Shown piece by piece: positions 12,771-25,959 of a stretch of DNA of 64,000 bases (position 1 is the first letter of the stretch; each line of letters opens with the position of its first letter). This DNA is from Prosapia bicincta (Eukaryota > Arthropoda > Insecta > Hemiptera > Cercopidae), in NCBI GenBank assembly GCA_036971475.1, contig JBAIZL010000002.1, positions 167,812,214-167,876,213 of the forward strand. Direction: 5' to 3'. The notes under the pieces are model-generated. The model had not been told where the DNA came from, did no database searches, and saw only the letters and a program-made list of their open reading frames with translations. Position numbers and translations under genes: made by a program.

Positions 12771-15700
12771 GATTAGGTGTTGCCGTCGATATTACTGTAC
12801 CATAAAGACGAGAACTAATTACGCTTTATTTCAGATTAAATACGTCCGGAATGATCGCTAATAAACCTCTATTGTTTCATATTTTATGACGCCATAATAT
12901 TGTTAGTGTTGCCGTTGGAGAGTTTTGCTTTGCTGTTACCGTCGATATTACCGTACCATAATGACGCGACTTAATTACGCTTTATTTCAGATTAAATACG
13001 ACGGTAATGAACGCTAATAAACCTCTATTGTTTCACGTTTTATGACGCCATAATAGCGTTAATGTTGCCGCTGGAGAGTTTTGCTTAGGTGTTGCCGTCG
13101 ATATTACGGTACCACAAAGACGCGACCTAATTACGCTTTATTTCAGATTAAATACGACGAGAATGAACGCTAATAAACCTCTATTGTTTCACGTTTTATG
13201 ACGCCATAATAGCGTTAATGTTGCCGCTGGAGAGTTTTGCTTAGGTGTTGCCGTCGATATTACGGTACCACAAAGACGCGTCCTAATTACGCTTTATTTC
13301 AAATTAAATACGACATGAATGAACGCTAATAAACCTCTATTGTTTCACGTTTTATGACGCCATAATAGCGTTAGTGTTGCCGTTGGAGAGTTTTGCTTTG
13401 CTGTTACCGTCGATATTACGGTAGCACAAAGACGCGACCTATTTACGCTTTATTTCAGATTAAATACGACGGGAATGAACGCTAATAAACCACTATTGTT
13501 TCACATTTTATGACGCCATAATAGCGTTAATGTTGCCGCTGGAGAGTTTTGCTTAGGTGTTGCCGTCGATATTACTTTACCATAAAGACGAGAACTAATT
13601 ACGCTTATTTTCAGATTAAATACGTCCGGAATGATCGCTAATAAACCTCTATTGTTTCACATTTTATGACATTATAATAGCGTTCATGTTGCCGCTAGAG
13701 AGTTTTGCTCTGCTGTTACCGTCGATATAACGGTACCATAAAGACGCGACCTAATTACGCTTTATTTCAGATTAAATACGACGGGAATGAACGCTATTAA
13801 ACCTCTATTGCTTCACATTTTATGACGCCATAATAGCGTTAATGTTGCCGCTGGAGGGTTTTGCTTATTTGTTGCCGTCGATATTACTGTACCACAAAGA
13901 CGCGACCTAATTACGCTTTATTTCAGATTAAATGCGACGGGAATGAACGCTAATAAACCTCTATTGTTTCACGTTTTATGACGCCATAATAGCGTTAATG
14001 TTGCCGCTGGAGAGTTTTGCTTATTTGTTGCCGTCGATATTACTGTACCACAAAGACGCGACTTAATTACGCTTTATTTCAGATTAAATACGACGGGAAT
14101 GAACGCTAATAAACCTCTATTGTTTCACGTTTTATGACGCCATAATAGCGTTAATGTTGCCGCTGGAGAGTTTTGCTTAGGTATTGACGTCGATATTACG
14201 GTACCATAAAGACGCGACCTAATTACGCTTTATTTCAGATTAAATACGACGGGAATGAACGCTATTAAACCTCTATTGCTTCACATTTTATGACGCCATA
14301 ATAGCGTTAATGTTGCCACTGGAGAGTTTTGCTTAGGTGTTGCCGTCGATATTACGGTACCACAAAGACGAGTCCTAATTACGCTTTATTTCGGATTTAA
14401 TACGACGAGAATGAGCGCTAATGAACCTCTATTGTTTCACGTTTTATGACGCCATAATAGCGTTAATGTTGCCGCTGGAGAGTTTTGCTGAGGTGTTGCC
14501 GTCGATATTACTGTACCATAAAGACGCGACCTAAATACGCTTTATTTCAGATAAAATACGACGGGAATGAACGCTAATAAACCTCTATTGTTTCACGTTT
14601 TATGACGCCATAATAGCGTTAGTGTTGCCGTTGAAGAGTTTTGCTTTGCTGTTACCGTCGATATTACCGTACCATAGAGGCGCGACCAAATTACGCTTTA
14701 TTTCAGATTAAATACGACGGGTATGAACGTTAATAAACCTCTAGTGTTTCATGTTTTATGACGCCATAATAGCGTTAGTGTTGCCGTTGGAGAGTTTTCC
14801 TTTGCTGTTACCGTCGAATTACGGTACCATAGAGGCGCGACCTAATTACGCTTTATTTCAGATTAAATACGACGAGAATGAACGCTAATAAACCTCTATT
14901 GTTTCACGTTTTATGACGCCATAATAGCGTTAGTGTTGCCGTTGGAGAGTTTTGCTTTGCTGTTACCGTCGATATTACTGTACCATAAAGACGCGACCTA
15001 ATTACGCTTTATTTCAGATAAAATACGACGGGAATGAACGCTAATAAACCTCTATTGTTTCACGTTTTATGACGCCATAATAGCGTTAGTGTTGCCGTTG
15101 GAGAGTTTTGCTTTGCTGTTACCGTCGAATTACGGTACCATAGAGGCGCGACCTAATTACGCTTTATTTCAGATTAAATACGACGGGAATGAACGCTAAT
15201 AAACCACTATTGTTTCACATTTTATGACGCCATAATAGCGTTAATGTTGCCGCTGGAGAGTTTTGATTAGGTGTTGCCGTCGATATTACTGTACCATAAA
15301 GACGAGAACTAATTACGCTTTATTTCAGATTAAATACGTCCGGAATGATCGCTAATAAACCTCTATTGTTTCATATTTTATGACGCCATAATATTGTTAG
15401 TGTTGCCGTTGGAGAGTTTTGCTTTGCTGTTACCGTCGATATTACCGTACCATAATGACGCGACTTAATTACGCTTTATTTCAGATTAAATACGACGGTA
15501 ATGAACGCTAATAAACCTCTATTGTTTCACGTTTTATGACGCCATAATAGCGTTAATGTTGCCGCTGGAGAGTTTTGCTTAGGTGTTGCCGTCGATATTA
15601 CGGTACCACAAAGACGCGACCTAATTACGCTTTATTTCAGATTAAATACGACGAGAATGAACGCTAATAAACCTCTATTGTTTCACGTTTTATGACGCCA

Positions 15701-18600
15701 TAATAGCGTTAATGTTGCCGCTGGAGAGTTTTGCTTAGGTGTTGCCGTCGATATTACGGTACCACAAAGACGCGTCCTAATTACGCTTTATTTCAAATTA
15801 AATACGACATGAATGAACGCTAATAAACCTCTATTGTTTCACGTTTTATGACGCCATAATAGCGTTAGTGTTGCCGTTGGAGAGTTTTGCTTTGCTGTTA
15901 CCGTCGATATTACGGTAGCACAAAGACGCGACCTATTTACGCTTTATTTCAGATTAAATACGACGGGAATGAACGCTAATAAACCACTATTGTTTCACAT
16001 TTTATGACGCCATAATAGCGTTAATGTTGCCGCTGGAGAGTTTTGCTTAGGTGTTGCCGTCGATATTACTTTACCATAAAGACGAGAACTAATTACGCTT
16101 AATTTCAGATTAAATACGTCCGGAATGATCGCTAATAAACCTCTATTGTTTCACATTTTATGACATTATAATAGCGTTAATGTTGCCGCTAGAGAGTTTT
16201 GCTTTGCTGTTACCGTCGATATTACGGTAGCACAAAGACGCGACCTATTTACGCTTTATTTCAGATTAAATACGACGGGAATGAACGCTAATAAACCACT
16301 ATTGTTTCACATTTTATGACGCCATAATAGCGTTAATGTTGCCGCTGGAGAGTTTTGATTAGGTGTTGCCGTCGATATTACTGTACCATAAAGACGAGAA
16401 CTAATTACGCTTTATTTCAGATTAAATACGTCCGGAATGATCGCTAATAAACCTCTATTGTTTCATATTTTATGACGCCATAATATTGTTAGTGTTGCCG
16501 TTGGAGAGTTTGCTTTGCTGTTACCGTCGATATTACCGTACCATAATGACGCGACTTAATTACGCTTTATTTCAGATTAAATACGACGGTAATGAACGCT
16601 AATAAACCTCTATTGTTTCACGTTTTATGACGCCATAATAGCGTTAATGTTGCCGCTGGAGAGTTTTGCTTAGGTGTTGCCGTCGATATTACGGTACCAC
16701 AAAGACGCGACCTAATTACGCTTTATTTCAGATTAAATACGACGAGAATGAACGCTAATAAACCTCTATTGTTTCACGTTTTATGACGCCATAATAGCGT
16801 TAATGTTGCCGCTGGAGAGTTTTGCTTAGGTGTTGCCGTCGATATTACGGTACCACAAAGAGGCGTCCTAATTACGCTTTACTTCAAATTAAATACGACA
16901 TGAATGAACGCTAATAAACCTCTATTGTTTCACGTTTTATGACGCCATAATAGCGTTAGTGTTGCCGTCGGAGAGTTTTGCTTTGCTGTTACCGTCGATA
17001 TTACGGTAGCACAAAGACGCGACCTATATACGCTTTCTTTCTGATTAAATACGACGGGAATGAACGCTATTAAACCTCTATTGCTTCACATTTTATGACG
17101 CCATAATAACGTTAGTGTTGCCGTTGAAGAGTTTTGCTTTGCTGTTACGGTCGATATTACTGTACCACAAAGACGCGACCTAATTACGCTTTATTTCAGA
17201 TTAAATGCGACGGGAATGAACGCTAATAAACCTCTATTGTTTCACGTTTTATGACGCCATAATAGCGTTAATGTTGCCACTGGAGAGTTTTGCTTAGGTG
17301 TTGCCGTCGATATTACGGTACCACAAAGACGCGTCCTAATTACGCTTTATTTCAAACTAAATACGACATGAATGAACGCTAATAAACCTCTATTGTTTCA
17401 CGTTTTATGACGCCATAATAGCGTTAGTGTTGCCGTTGGAGAGTTTTGCTTTGCTGTTACCGTCGATTATACGGTAGCACAAAGACGCGACCTAATTACG
17501 CTTTATTTCAGATTAAATACGACGGGAATGAACGCTATTAAACCACTATTGTTTCACATTTTATGACGCCATAATAGCGTTAATGTTGCCGCTGGAGAGT
17601 TTTGCTTAGGTGTTGCCGTCGATATTACTTTACCATAAAGACGAGAACTAATTACGCTTAATTTCAGATTAAATACATCCGGAATGATCGCTAATAAACC
17701 TCTTTTGTTTCATATTTTATGACGCCATAATATTGTTAGTGTTGCCGTTGGAGAGTATTGCTTTGCTGTTACCGTCGATATTACCGTACCATAAAGACGC
17801 GACCTAATTACGCTTTATTTCAGATTAAATACGACGGGAATGAACGCTAATAAACCTCTATTGTTTCACGTTTTATGACGCCATAATAACGTTAGTGTTG
17901 CCGTTGAAGAGTTTTGCTTTGCTGTTACGGTCGATATTACTGTACCACAAAGACGCGACCTAATTACGCTTTATTTCAGATTAAATGCGACGGGAATGAA
18001 CGCTAATAAACCTCTATTGTTTCACGTTTTATGACGCCATAATAGCGTTAATGTTGCCGCTGGAGAGTTTTGCTTATTTGTTGCCGTCGATATTACTGTA
18101 CCACAAAGACGCGACTTAATTACGCTTTATTTCAGATTAAATACGACGGGAATGAACGCTAATAAACCTCTATTGTTTCCCGTTTTATGACGCCATAATA
18201 GCGTTAATGTTGCCGCTGGAGAGTTTTGCTTAGGTATTGCCGTTGATATTACGGTACCACAAAGACGCGACCTAATTAAGCTTTATTTCAGATTAAATAC
18301 GACGAGAATGAACCCTAATAAACCTCTATTGTTTCACGTTTTATGACGCCATAATAGCGTTAATGTTGCCGCTGGAGAGTTTTGCTTAGGTGTTGCCGTC
18401 GATATTACGGTACCACAAAGACGCGTCCTAATTACGCTTTATTTCAAATTAAATACGACATGAATGAACGCTAATAAACCTCTATTGTTTCACGTTTTAT
18501 GACGCCATAATAGCGTTAGTGTTGCCGTTGGAGAGTTTTGCTTTGCTGTTACCGTCGATTATACGGTAGCACAAAGACGCGACCTAATTACGCTTTATTT
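12771..18600 (+). repeat. higher-order region of the satellite with 1092 bp (7-mer) spacing
   Basis: Rare variants are spaced by whole numbers of monomers. GATTAGGTGTTGCC occurs at about 12771, 15265 and 16357, which are steps of 2494 and 1092 bp. The variant CGACATGAATG occurs at about 13311, 15805, 16896, 17364 and 18456, which are steps of 2494, 1091, 468 and 1092 bp. These steps equal 16, 7 and 3 monomers. Neighbouring variants (TACGTCCGGAATGATCGC, ATATTGTTAGTG, GGTAGCACAAAG) travel with them. The region was therefore amplified in multi-monomer blocks. Confidence 0.8.
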
Positions 18601-21600
18601 CAGATTAAATACGACGGGAATGAACGCTATTAAACCACTATTGTTTCACATTTTATGACGCCATAAAATTGTTAGTGTTGCCGTTGGAGAGTATTGCTTT
18701 GCTGTTACCGTCGATATTACCGTACCATAAAGACGCGACCTAATTACGCTTTATTTCAGATTAAATACGACGGGAATGAACGCTAATAAACCTCTATTGT
18801 TTCACGTTTTATGACGCCATAATAACGTTAGTTATGCCGTTGAAGTGTTTTGCTTTGCTGTTACGGTCGATATTACCGTACCATAGAGGCGCGACCTAAT
18901 TACGCTTTATTTCAGATTAAATACGACGAGAATGAACGCTAATAAACCTCTATTGTTTCACGTTTTATGACGCCATAATAGCGTTAATGTTGCCGCTGGA
19001 GAGTTTTGCTTAGGTGTTGCCGTCGATATTACGGTACCACAAAGACGGGACCTAATTACGCTTTATTTCAGATTAAATACGACGGAATCGAATGCTAATA
19101 AACCTCAATTGTTTCACGTTTTATGACGCCATAATAGCGTTAGTGTTGCCGTTGAAGAGTTTTGCTTTCCTGTTACCGTCGATATTACCGTACCATAGAG
19201 GCGCGACCAAATTACGCTTTATTCCAGATTAAATACGACGGGAATGAACGCTAATAAACCTCTAATCTTTCACGTTTTATGACGCCATAATAGCGTTAAT
19301 GTTGCCGCTGGAGAGTTTGCTTAGGTGTTGCCGTCGATATTACGGTACCACAAAGTCGCGACCTAATTACGCTTTATTTCAGATTAAATACGACGGGAAT
19401 GAACACTAATAAACCTCTATTGTTTCACATTTTATGACATTATAATAGCGTTAATGTTGCCGCTAGAGAGTTTTGCTCTGCTGTTACCGTCGATATCACG
19501 GTACCATAAAGACGCGACCTAATTACGCTTTATTTCAGATTAAATACGACGGGAATGAACGCTATTAAACCTCTATTGCTTCACATTTTATGACGCCATA
19601 ATAGCGTTAATGTTGCCGCTGGAGAGTTTTGCTTATTTGTTGCCGTCGATATTACTGTACCACAAAGACGCGACCTAATTACGCTTTATTTCAGGAAAAA
19701 TACGACGGGAATGAACGCTAATAAACCTCTATTGTTTCACGTTTTATGACGCCATAATAGCGTTAATGTTGCCGCTGGAGAGTTTTGCGTAGGTGTTGCC
19801 GTCGATATTACGGTACCACAAAGACGCGACCTAATTACGCTTTATTTCAAATTAAATACGACATTAATGAACGCTAATAAACCTCTATTGTTTCATATTT
19901 TATGACGCCATAATATTGTTAGTGTTGCCGTTGGAGAGTTTTGCTTTGCTGTTACCGTCGATATTACCGTACCATAAAGACGCGACCTAATTCCGCTTTA
20001 TTTCAGATTAAATACGACGGGAATGAACGCTATTAAACCACTATTGTTTCACATTTTATGACGCCATAATAGCGTTAATGTTGCCGCTGGAGAGTTTTGC
20101 TTAGGTGTTGCCGTCGATATTACTGTACCATAAAGACGAGAACTAATTACGCTTAATTTCAGATTAAATAGGTCCGGAATGATCGCTAATAAACCTCTAT
20201 TGTTTCATATTTTATGACGCCATAATATTGTTAGTGTTGCCGTTGGAGAGTATTGCTTTGCTGTTACCGTCGATATTACCGTACCATAAAGACGCGACCT
20301 AATTCCGCTTTATTTCAGATTAAATTCGACGGGAATGAACGCTATTAAACCACTATTGTTTCATATTTTATGACGCCATAATATTGTTAGTGTTGCCGTT
20401 GGAGAGTTTTGCTTTGCTGTTACCGTCGATATTACCGTACCATAAAGACGCGACCTAATTCCGCTTTATTTCAGATTAAATACGACGGGAATGAACGCTA
20501 TTAAACCACTATTGTTTCACATTTTATGACGCCATAATAGCGTTAATGTTGCCGCTGGAGAGTTTTGCTTAGGTGTTGCCGTCGATATTACGGTACCACA
20601 AAGACGCGACCTAATTACGCTTTATTTCAGATTAAATACGACGGAAATGAATGCTAATAAACCTCAATTGTTTCACGTTTTATGACGCCATAATAGCGTT
20701 AGTGTTGCCGTTGAAGAGTTTTGCTTTGCTGTTACCGTCGATATTACCGTACAATAGAGGCGCGACCTAATTACGCTTTATTTCAGATTAAATACGACGA
20801 CAATGAACGCTAATAAACCTCTATTGTTTCACGTTTTATGACGCCATAATAGCGTTAATGTTGCCGCTGGAGAGTTTTGCTTAGGTGTTGCCGTCGATAT
20901 TACTTTACCATAAAGACGAGAACTAATTACGCTTAATTTCAGATTAAATACATCCGGAATGATCGCTAATAAACCTCTATTGTTTCATATTTTATGACGC
21001 CATAATATTGTTAGTGTTGCCGTTGGAGAGTATTGCTTTGCTGTTACCGTCGATATTACCGTACCATAAAGACGCGACCTAATTACGCTTTATTTCAGAT
21101 TAAATACGACGGGAATGAACGCTAATGAACCTCTATTGTTTCACGTTTTATGACGCCATAATAACGTTAGTGTTGCCGTTGAAGCGTTTTGCTTTGCTGT
21201 TACCGTCGATATTACCGTACCATAGAGGCGCTACCAAATTACGCTTTATTCCAGATTAAATACGACGGGAATGAACGCTAATAAACCTCTATTCTTTCAC
21301 GTTTTATGACGCCATAATAGCGTTAATGTTGCCGCTGGAGAGTTTGCTTAGGTGTTGCCGTCGATATTATGGTACCACAAAGTCGCGACCTAATTACGCT
21401 TTATTTCAGATTAAATACGACGGGAATGAACGCTATTAAACCTCTATTGTTTCACGTTTTATGACGCCATAATAGCGTTAATGTTGCCGCTGGAGAGTTT
21501 TGCTTAGGTGTTGCCGTCGATATTACGGTACCACAAAGACGCGACCTAATTACGCTTTATTTCTAATTAAATACGACCTTAATGAACGCTAATAAACCTC

Positions 21601-22120
21601 TATTGTTTCACGTTTTATGACGCCATAATAGCGTTAGTGTTGCCGTTGGAGAGTTTTGCTTTGCTGTTACCGTCGATATTACGGTAGCACAAAGACGCGA
21701 ACTAATTCCGCTTTATTTCAGATTAAATACGACGGGAATGAACGCTATTAAACCACTATTGTTTCACATTTTATTACGCCATAATAGCGTTAATGTTGCC
21801 GCTGGAGAGTTTTGCTTAGGTGTTGCCGTCGATATTACTGTACCATAAAGACGAGAACTAATTACGCTTAATTTCAGATTAAATACGTCCGGAATGATCG
21901 CTAATAAACCTCTATTGTTTCATATTTTATGACGCCATAATATTGTTAGTGTTGCCGTTGGAGAGTTTTGCTTTGCTGTTACCGTCGATATTACCGTACC
22001 ATAAAGACGCGACCTAATTACGCTTTATTTCAGATTAAATACGACGGGAATGAACGCTAATAAACCTCTATTTTTTCACGTTTTATGACGCCATAATAGC
22101 GTTAATGTTGCCGCTGGAGA

Positions 22121-22132
22121 GTTTTGCTTAGG
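22121..22132 (+). repeat. left copy of the LINE target-site duplication
   Basis: GTTTTGCTTAGG here matches 25975-25986. In an uninterrupted monomer this sequence continues directly into TGTTGCCG, as it does after the right copy. The last two G bases overlap a run of ten G, so the duplication could be scored as 10 to 13 bp. It marks the insertion point of the element inside one satellite monomer. Confidence 0.85.
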
Positions 22133-22227
22133 GGGGGGGGTGATGTTGATCGCCTGCACGTGGTGCCCCCTGCCTGAAATAACTGAACGATCAACACGAG
22201 GCTCGCCTTCAGCACGCTGACCATAAA

Positions 22228-24294
22228 ATGAGAGGCCTTCAACAAAAAAAAAGAGTTTTAAACGGTCCTTCTCAGGACCTGGACGCGAGCCTCCGCATTC
22301 TGTATTGGAATGCTGGAGGCCTCAACAGCAGTAAATTTGTAGAATTTAAACGAAACGTCATCAATTTCGACGTAGATATATATTTTATAGCCGAAGCCGG
22401 AGCGGCAACGGACAATATCCAATACTACAACATAGCTAACTACATGACTTACACGCTGAATCGATCTCGACAAATAGCATCAGGAATTATTGCCGGAATA
22501 AAAAGTGACCTGCGTGCCAAGTTTAAGACACTCCATGAGATGCGGGAGGGGGATAAGGCCGAAATTGTTCTTGTCGAAGTCTGGAAGTATAAAAAATGTT
22601 TCAGCATTGTAAGCCTTTACAACCCACCGGGAAATGTACTGCCAACTTTATACGTGGAAGCTACGCTTCAACCAAACAGCATTATAGTTGGAGACTTCAA
22701 CAGCCCGTCCACAAGATGGGGTTACTCCGCGACGACCCGAGCCGGTGAAAGGGTAGAAGATATGGTTGACGACAATTTATTGGAAGTCGTTGAAACACCC
22801 CCAACATTCCTGTCGTACTCTGGCAGTACTACTAGACCGGACCTGGTGATCCTGGATCCGCAACTGTCTCAAAAAACTAAAGTTAGGCTTCTGGATGACG
22901 CAGCAGGGTGCGGACACCGAGCGATACTGATACATACAAGCCTATTCAAAACGCTCAAACCTCCATCTAGAGCTCCCCGATGGAATTTTGTGAAGGCGAA
23001 CTGGACGGCGTATAGCGCACTTACGAACGACATCATAGCAGAAAGCATTGACTGGAGTTCGCTGGAGAAGGCTGTCGAGAGCTTTAACAAAACAATCCTA
23101 GAATGCAGCACGTCCTGCATACCAAGGGGTCAGGTCAAAGCCTACCGGCCCTTCTGGAGTGACAAACTGGATGAGCTGAAAAATATAAGGAATGCAGCAA
23201 GAAGGGAAGCAGAAAGAACAAATGATATCCTCGACTGTTCGGCCTTACGCAGGGCACAAGCACAACTTCAAAAAGAAATAAAACAGTCTAAAAGAGAATC
23301 CTTTCGAAAATTTCTAGGCACCCTTGACTTTCGGAGGGATGGGGCAAAAGCACACAAATTTATATCGCGACTCAATAGTGACTCACCGCCTGCAGAGCAA
23401 GAACCCTTCACGAAGGGAACAAGATGCTATACTGAACCAAGAGATATCGCTAACCTACTGTGTAAGCACTATGCGAACATCAGTCGTGTAAACCAGCCTA
23501 AAAGTGCATACAAAAAGCTGTTAAAGCACCCCAAAAGCTCATGCCCAACTAGAGAAGACAGCAGAATATGCTCAGAGGATTTCACGTTGGCCGAGTTGGA
23601 AGAAGCACTCCAGGAAACAAAAACAGGGAAAGCTCCAGGTGTGGATCACATTTTCTCGGAATTCCTTATTAACTTGGGCCAAAAGGCAAAATTGCTCTTC
23701 TTGGAGATAGTGAACCTATCCTGGGCTAGCCATGTACCTCATCAATGGCGAAAAGGTGAAATAGTGCCAATCCATAAGAAAGGCAAACCTATCAGTGAAG
23801 CAGGAAGCTACAGACCAGTTGCTCTAACGAGTGCATGTAGTAAAGTAATGGAAAGAATGGTTGCCCGCCGACTGAGCCAATTCTTCGATTTACACAACAC
23901 CATCGATGATGACCAAGCAGGATTCAGACCGAGACGAAGTACGATGGATCAAGTAGTATACTTCTCACAGTGTGTCAAAGACGGCTTCCAAAGGAAAATG
24001 TCCACCTTGTCTGTACTAATAGTTCTAAAAAATGCCTACGACACCGTTTGGAGAGAAATGCTCATACACAAGCTAGCCCAAAGTGAAGTTAGGGACAATT
24101 TATTTAAGTGGATCAAATCCTTTCTGTCGCAACGACTTATTAGAGTAAGATATACAGGAGGAATGTCCAAATATCGTATCCAAAGACAAGGATTAGCACA
24201 AGGAGCCGTAATCAGTTGTATACTCTTTAATTTGATGATCAATGACGTACTCACGGCAGTTCGAGCAGTGCCTGGAGTACAAGGCCTACTCTAG
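22228..24294 (+). pseudogene. LINE ORF2, first part: AP-like endonuclease and reverse transcriptase up to an in-frame stop in motif C
   Basis: In an active element this protein nicks the target DNA and copies the element RNA there (target-primed reverse transcription). The endonuclease spans about residues 20-240: WN at 27-28, E56, YNPP at 131-134, GDFN at 155-158 and D205. The terminal catalytic pair, usually S-D-H, reads C-G-H at 228-230, so the aspartate is missing. RT motifs follow: TGKAPGVD at 466-473, YRPVALTS at 528-535, QAGFRPRRST at 563-572 and GLAQGAVIS at 655-663. Motif A reads IVLKNAYD, with Val599 (GTT, 24022-24024) where the catalytic Asp is expected. The frame ends at TAG 24292-24294, just before ADDLILW, so the stop replaces the Tyr/Phe of the YADD/FADD motif. 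Start: the first ATG in frame, ~10 bases before an A-run and 20 codons ahead of the endonuclease. The protein as encoded should be inactive for reverse transcription. Confidence 0.92.
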
Positions 24295-25959
24295 GCAGAT
24301 GATCTAATTCTCTGGGCTAGTGGTAGCAACATCAAATCACTAGAAGAAGCAATAAACAAGGCACTGACTAACCTGCTGCTTTGGACGGAGACTAACGCGA
24401 TGTGTGTGAATGCGAATAAATCAATTTACCAACTTTTTACACTTTCAACAAGGCGACCTGAAATCTCTCTGCGATACGGGAATAGCGAACTCATGGAGAG
24501 CAATATCTGCAAGTACCTGGGAGTTTCAATAGATTCCAAAATGACCTGGAAACCACACATCAAAGAAAGCGCCAACAGAGCCATTAAAAGAGCAAGACTG
24601 CTGAAACGCCTAACTGCCACAACATGGGGAGCAAATCAGGATGTACTGAACACAGCGTACAAAACATATATACGCCCCATACTCGAGTACGGAGCTGAAG
24701 CAACAATCACAGCGTCAAACACCACATCCCAAATCTTGGATAGAACCCAAAATGCAGTCCTCCGAGTCATCACTGGTGCACCAAAATCGACCCCGATAGC
24801 AGCAATGGAGGCACAGTTGGAAACAGAGCCAATGCAGTTTAGAAGAGAAAAACTCAGCCTCGGGTTTTGGGAGAGAAACAAAAGGACGTACAGCCACCGA
24901 TGGGCAAACTTTAAAGAAGCCACAACGAGGCTAAAAACACAAAAAACTCCGATAACCACATATAAAGAGTTGATTAAGAAATACAACATCAACATTGGCA
25001 CTCATACAACAGATATCAGGAAACATGAAGTGTTCAATTCACTGCCCAAGGGAATCCTAAATCTTCTTGACCACAACATCCCAAAGAAAGATTGTAACCC
25101 ACTAGAACTAAAGGCTGCAGCCCTCAGAACCATCAACACAGTCTATCCAGAGACACAGTGGCTACATGTATATACCGATGGATCGTGCCTCCCAGACAAA
25201 GGACAGACTGGAGCTGGTTATTACTGTAATCTTTTCGAAGGATCGCTAGCAGTTGGCAACAACCAAAGTAACTTTGACGGTGAAATAACCGCCATACTAG
25301 CGGCATCAAACGAAATGAAGAAAATAAAGACACCGGCACAAGCAGTCTTTCTTGTAGATTCAATGGCTGCAATAATGGCCGTAACAAATAACAAGAAGAC
25401 CGATTGCAGATCCACTCTAGCCTGCCGTCAAAATTTGTCAAAACTAATGAATAGGGGATGGAAAATTGAATTACAATGGATCCCCAGCCACGTGGATATA
25501 AGAGGAAATGAATTAGCTGACTCATTGGCAAAAAAAGGAACAACGCTCCCACAGCCGAGCGTAGCAACTTCGCTCCCCTCCATAAAAATACAAATAAATG
25601 CTGCAATAAAGAGGAGCACTCAGGCCTACTTACGAGAAGCATCTTTTAATAAACGTTGGGCTACTCTTGTCGAAAACGGGCCAATTAACAACATGTTACC
25701 CCGACGGGACGGGGTTGCACTTTTTAGACTCACAACTGGACACGATTACCTAGCTGCACACCTAAACAAGATACACGTCTTCTCGTCTCCCAGGTGCACC
25801 CTATGTGACAGCGGGGAGGACATGACAGCTGAGCACCTCCAGTCATGTACAGCTCTGGACCATGGACCCCTGAACGACACGAAGGAAGAAGAGATCTCTC
25901 GCCTCTACTGGTCAGCGCGCCACCAAATGGCCCAACAGCCAAGAGTGGGCGTTGGCTAG
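24295..25959 (+). pseudogene. LINE ORF2, second part: RT thumb, RNase H and C-terminal CCHC motif, same frame after the TAG
   Basis: This continues the upstream frame without a shift. It begins with ADDLILWASG, the rest of motif C. YLGVSID then marks the RT region after motif C, with an ATG at 24400 inside it. The RNase H domain begins at LHVYTDGSC. Its four acidic residues are present: D in YTDGS, E in FDGEITAI, D in LVDSMAA and D in NELADSLA. In numbering from 24400 these are 260, 295, 320 and 374, and PSH precedes the last. RNase H would remove the RNA strand of the hybrid. The C-terminus has FRLTTGHDYLAAHL, then C-x2-C-x9-H-x3-C (466-483), a zinc-knuckle-like motif found at the end of many RNase H LINEs. 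The stop TAG (25957-25959) runs straight into the TAAG tail, so there is almost no 3' UTR. This half shows no damaged key residue. Confidence 0.92.

Larger units (their letters stand above)
7553..22132 (+). repeat. 156 bp satellite DNA array, left segment (~93 monomers)
   Basis: Head-to-tail monomers of ~156 bp fill this interval. The anchor CGCCATAATAGCG starts at 7741, 7897, 8054, 8210 and 8366, so spacing is 156-157 bp. Most units differ by a few percent to about 10%. Two main classes recur. One carries GTTAGTGTTGCCGTTGGAG with GCTTTGCTGTTACCG. The other carries GTTAATGTTGCCGCTGGAG with GCTTAGGTGTTGCCG. A third, rarer class has ATATTGTTAG or TACGTCCGGAATGATCGC. Hand count of one typical unit gives about 40% GC with 13 CpG sites, far above the AT-rich flanks. 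Diagnostic variants repeat at multiples of the monomer length (468, 625, 1092, 2494 bp), which shows higher-order amplification. No open reading frame spans the unit. The scale suits heterochromatic or centromere-type satellite, but location and function are not shown by sequence. Confidence 0.98.

Noticed and set aside
7553..22132. CENP-B box in the satellite monomer
   Set aside because: TACGACGGGAATG has a CGGG, but the required TTCG and A positions upstream do not match.
22258..25942. Minus-strand open frames of 60-169 codons across the nested LINE
   Set aside because: They are shadows of the plus-strand ORF2, which has clear endonuclease, RT and RNase H motifs.
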